Source: Paracrocinitomix sp040880585 (GTDB taxonomy: Bacteria; Bacteroidota; Bacteroidia; Flavobacteriales_D; Crocinitomicaceae). From it: a stretch of DNA of 64,000 nucleotides. Position 1 is the stretch's first letter, and every line of letters starts with the position of its first letter. The position numbers and the translations under genes are program-made. The notes under the pieces are model-generated. The model had not been told where the DNA came from. It saw nothing but the letters and a program-made list of their open reading frames with translations, and did no database searches. Location of the stretch: contig JBBDID010000029.1 of assembly GCA_040880585.1 (NCBI GenBank), forward strand, positions 59,757 to 123,756. Direction: 5' to 3'. Below are positions 60,338-64,000 of the stretch, in pieces.

Positions 60338-63300
60338 ATGAAAACACTATTACTATCAATTGGTGTATTTGCTTTGGCATTTTACTCCTATTCTCAATGT
60401 TCACCGGATGTAACTCCACCAACGTCTTCGTGTCAGGATTTGACTGTTTATTTAGACGGAAGCGGAAGTGTAACAGTTAATGCAACTGATGTTGATAACG
60501 GTTCATCAGATAACTGCGCTTTAGCAGGAGTATATTTTGCCCGACCCATTCAATTGGTTATAACCGCCACAGACGGGGATGATATTTACACAGCTAACTT
60601 AGATGGATCGAATATTCAATTGCTATATGAAAACATAGGTACAGGAGGTCAAGGCCCTGTTGGGATTGAGTATGAACCTACTAATAATCAGATATATATT
60701 CCTGGAGGAAATACCTAGGATATTTATACAGCAGACGCATTTGGAGGAGGGATGAGCGGAACGCTTGCAAATGCTAGCGGCGGATGTTGTGAGCATCATG
60801 ATGTTGAAGTTGACGCAGCCAATAACCGGATTTTTTGGACTACAAGTGGTGGAGGTCTATGGACCGGAAATATGGATGGATCTGGAATTGGTATCCAAAT
60901 AGCAGCTGCAAACGGTAACATCACGGGTGTAGAATACGACGAGGTAAATAATAAGGTGATATATGTAGACATGAGTGCCAATGAGATTATTTCTATCAAT
61001 CCAGATGGTACAGGGGCAGTGACACTTTATGACGCAACTGATGGTTTGAGTGGAGCAAGGCAAATTGCTATTGATCCCGCACAGAATAAAATTTGGTGGG
61101 CTAACAGAGATACGGATGAGATTATGACAGGAAGTTTAGACGGGGTTTCCGCAGCAACTACATTGTTTACTGGACAATTAGGGCTTTATGGAATTACGCA
61201 TGACCCAATATCAGGTCAATTGTTTTGGGTAACTTTTGGCGCAAATGATGAAGTTCATGTTGGTGCTGATGATGGAACTGGTACCGCAAACACTATTATT
61301 AGTGGGGCGTATGGTAGTTTTCGAGATGTGGCGATCGCTGGTAGTACTACCCCTGAACTGAGCTGGACTTATGATTGTGATGATATAGGCACAAATATTT
61401 TAGACTTAGTTGCAATAGATATGTCTGGAAATACAGATACTTGTCAAACCACAATAACGGTATTAGATACAATTTCTCCATCAGCTTTATGTCAAAATGC
61501 CACTGTTTATCTGGATGGCAATGGAAACGCTTCTACACAACAGACATTAGTTTATTATTCATCTGTTTTCGGAAATGGTATTTTCTCTGCAGCAACAGAT
61601 GGTACAGGAGCAGTTTTAGTTGCTAATCCTTCAAGTGAAATTGTTGGAATGGATTACAGAAGCTCTAGCGACGATCTATACTTTGCGGAAGCATCAAGCT
61701 CTTCTGCCTCTTATATTTCTGCTATAAATGGAGGAGATGCAACAACTTTGAATAATTCAGTTGCATTCGGATCAGCATTGCATGACCTGCGACTTGATGA
61801 AGCAAACAATAGGTATTTCTTTACTGTCTCTTATAATGGGATTTATGTTGCAAATATAGATGGAAGTGGAACCGCAACACAGTTGGCCACTGCAAATAAT
61901 GCGATTACTGGTGTTGAATATAATCCTGCCACTGATAAGGTATATTATACAGATCAGGCGAATGAAATCCGAGTAATGGATGCTGATGGAAATAACAACA
62001 CACTATTGTATGATGCAGCAGATGGGGTAAGTGGTGTAAGAAATCTTGCAATCGACCCGGCTAATAACAGGTTGTGGATTACCAATCAGAACAATGATGA
62101 AATCATGCTCGGTAGTATGGACGGGTTAGCTACTTTAACGGTGATTTATTCAGGTGAAAATAACTGTTACCAAATTGATTACGACTCTGCTGGGGACAAT
62201 CTCTTTTGGTCGTTAACAAATGGTGATTTAAGAAGAGCAAAAGCTGACGGTTCAGGTACACCAACAACAATTACTACTTTAAGTGGCTTAAGAGGGGTAA
62301 GGGTTGTTTCTTCAGCCGGACCTTATGTCACGGATAATGGATCTTCAGATAACTGTGTAGATTTAACCTTCTCTACTTCCCCGGCTTCATTCACTTGTGC
62401 AAATATTGGAAGTACGGTTAGCGTTACAACTACTGTAACAGATGCTTCAGGAAATTCATCTTCATGTGTTTCAAACGTGACCGTACTGGATACAATTGCA
62501 CCAGTATTTAACTGCTTAGCCGATATCAATACACCACCAAACACAACAGCTTGTGAAGCAACCGTAAGTTGGGTGGATCCAACTGGAACAGACAACTGTA
62601 GCACAGTAATTACTTATACCTATTCACATGCTTCCGGAACTGATTTCCCCTTAGGCACTACTACAGTTACAGTTACAGCGGATGATGGAAACGGAAACAC
62701 TTCTGCTTGTACTTTTGATGTTACAGTAACGAATGATTTAGTAGCTACCCATACATCTACAAATGTGAGTTGTTTTGGGGGCACAGACGGATCGATAGAT
62801 CTAACTGTTACAGGAGGAACTACTCCATATACTTTTGATTGGGACAATGATGGTACTGGTGATTTTGATGATTTAGAAGATTTGACTAATATTTCTGACG
62901 GTACTTACAATGTAGTAATTCAGGACGCTAATGGTTGTACGACCAATATAACAGCAAGTATTACAGAGCCAGCTACTGCTGTAAATGTGAGTTTGACTTC
63001 TCAAACAGATCCTTCGTGTGGAGGATCGGATGGTGCTATTGATATTACTGTAACCGGAGGAACCCCGGTATACACCTATGATTGGGATAATGATGGCACA
63101 GGAGATTTTGATGACACACAAGATTTGTCAGGCTTACCGATTGGCACCTATACAATAATAGCACAGGATTCGGATGGTTGTGAGGATACTTTAGCAATTA
63201 CCTTAATCAATGCAGCTGCTCCAACTTTATCTGAGACGCATGTAAACCCAAGCTGTTTTGGAGATATGGATGGATCTATTGATCTAACAGTAACCGGAGG

Positions 63301-63949
63301 AACACCGACATATACTTTTGATTGGGATAATGACGGAACGGGAGATAATGACGATACGGAAGATATTTCAGCATTAGGTGGCGGTATTTATCAAGTAATA
63401 GTTACAGATGGCGCAGCTTGTCAATCGCAGTTGTCTGTCACCCTTATTGAGCCATCTGATATTGTTTTAACTTCGGTAGCTACAGGTGAAACAGGGGTTA
63501 GTGATGGATCGATTGATTTAACAGTAACCGGAGGTACACCTTCATATACCTTTGATTGGGATAATGATGGAACAGGTGATAATGATGATACAGAAGACCT
63601 CTCAGGCTTAAGTCAAGGAATCTATACCGTAATTGTTACTGATGCTAATGGATGTTTCAATACGTTAAGCGATACCGTCAATTTAAATTCATCTGGTTTG
63701 GAAGAAGGAACAAAGATGAATTTTACATTATTTCCGAATCCATCTCGTGGTATGGTAACAATCAAATTTGAAAAGATGCCTGTTGATGGTACTTTGAATG
63801 TGATTACATCAGATGGGAAGACGATTTTAACCAGAAACATTACGAAGGATGTAATGGAAATCGATCTTACATCAGTAGCCCGAGGAATCTACATTGTAGA
63901 GATAGTTTCAGAAGAAACTCGAATTCCGGCACGTCTGGTGATCAATTAA
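60338..63949 (+). pseudogene. Large T9SS adhesin (HYR, beta-propellers, SprB repeats) with one in-frame TAG
   Basis: One frame from 60338 to 63949 (1203 codons) broken only by TAG at 60716-60718 (codon 127). Order: signal peptide (ends YSQ); HYR-like start; YWTD-type propeller (about 65-330); HYR end ending TITVLD; second HYR-like start and propeller (about 380-655); HYR end; a third plain HYR domain; four SprB repeats (about 800-1110) each with DWDNDGTGDxDD; T9SS type A sorting domain (last 80 residues). Such proteins act in adhesion or gliding. Nothing else is damaged, so the stop is recent, a sequencing error, or read through. The part after the stop could restart at GTG/ATG 60752 but would lack a signal peptide. 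Confidence 0.88.
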
Positions 63950-63950
63950 A

Positions 63951-64000
63951 TAGTCGTTCCTTAAAAAACAAGTTTTTTATTTCTCTCCAAGATTAAAGAT
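63951..64000 (-). mobile_element. End of an IS5-like element, continuing beyond the window
   Basis: The exact reverse complement of 38981-39030 (50 of 50). In that copy the transposase stop lies just outside this stretch, so a transposase gene on the minus strand is expected to begin beyond the right edge. The element starts 1 bp after the adhesin stop codon. Confidence 0.8.

Overview
The window is chromosomal DNA of a Bacteroidota bacterium, most likely of the Flavobacteriales type. The grounds are a 289-residue RpoD, promoters of the TAnnTTTG type, type IX secretion (T9SS) C-terminal domains, SprB/HYR-type adhesin modules, FISUMP and DUF1573 lipoproteins, PanA-type antitoxins, and low-GC DNA with few Shine-Dalgarno sites. 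No tRNA, rRNA, CRISPR array or prophage was seen.

Layout. 1-713: end of an exporter ABC ATPase. 720-6570: eight small minus-strand genes (lipoprotein, membrane proteins, LRR protein, MORN-like protein, zeta-like kinase with a 57-residue partner, WG-repeat protein). They lie between rpoD and the ABC gene and are separated by palindromic, partly repeated spacers with GTT/AAC cores, which looks like an integron cassette array without an integrase. 6593-7462: rpoD. 8029-12130: sulfate assimilation (Rrf2 regulator, DUF2061, cysH, cysD, cysN). 12.9-16.0 kb: accessory block with a small Xre repressor, three dyad operators and several secreted unknowns. 16.2-25.8 kb: housekeeping genes (pnp, rpsO, accD, class I aldolase, cmk, sensor kinase, SDR, membrane MutS-like ATPase). 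25.9-28.2 kb: a two-gene insertion flanked by a 113-bp duplication of the mutS-like 3' end, followed by gene remnants. 28.2-38.4 kb: envelope genes (DUF1573 lipoprotein, S41 protease, L,D-transpeptidase, two large unknowns, a 1008-residue LRR protein, an outer-membrane barrel). 38.5-40.3 kb: a pirin remnant, an IS5-like remnant and a PanA-type toxin-antitoxin pair. 40.3-53.6 kb: MFS transporter, cytochrome c, folD, SiaC-like protein, SulP transporter with carbonic anhydrase, menC, recR, AAA/DUF234 ATPase behind a 52-bp tandem repeat, trxB, helicase. 54.2-57.6 kb: a small surface-polysaccharide group. 57.7-63.9 kb: secreted nucleases and a 1203-codon T9SS adhesin broken by one in-frame TAG. 63951-64000: the end of an IS element identical to the remnant end at 38981-39030.

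The stable backbone is ordinary; the interest lies in the joints. These are the cassette-like array after rpoD, a dispersed hairpin repeat at 8.5, 13.0 and 19.0 kb, the duplicated gene end at 27.4 kb, the TA pair beside the IS remnant, the 52-bp repeats, and an adhesin whose two Ig/HYR-like domains appear to be split by beta-propellers.
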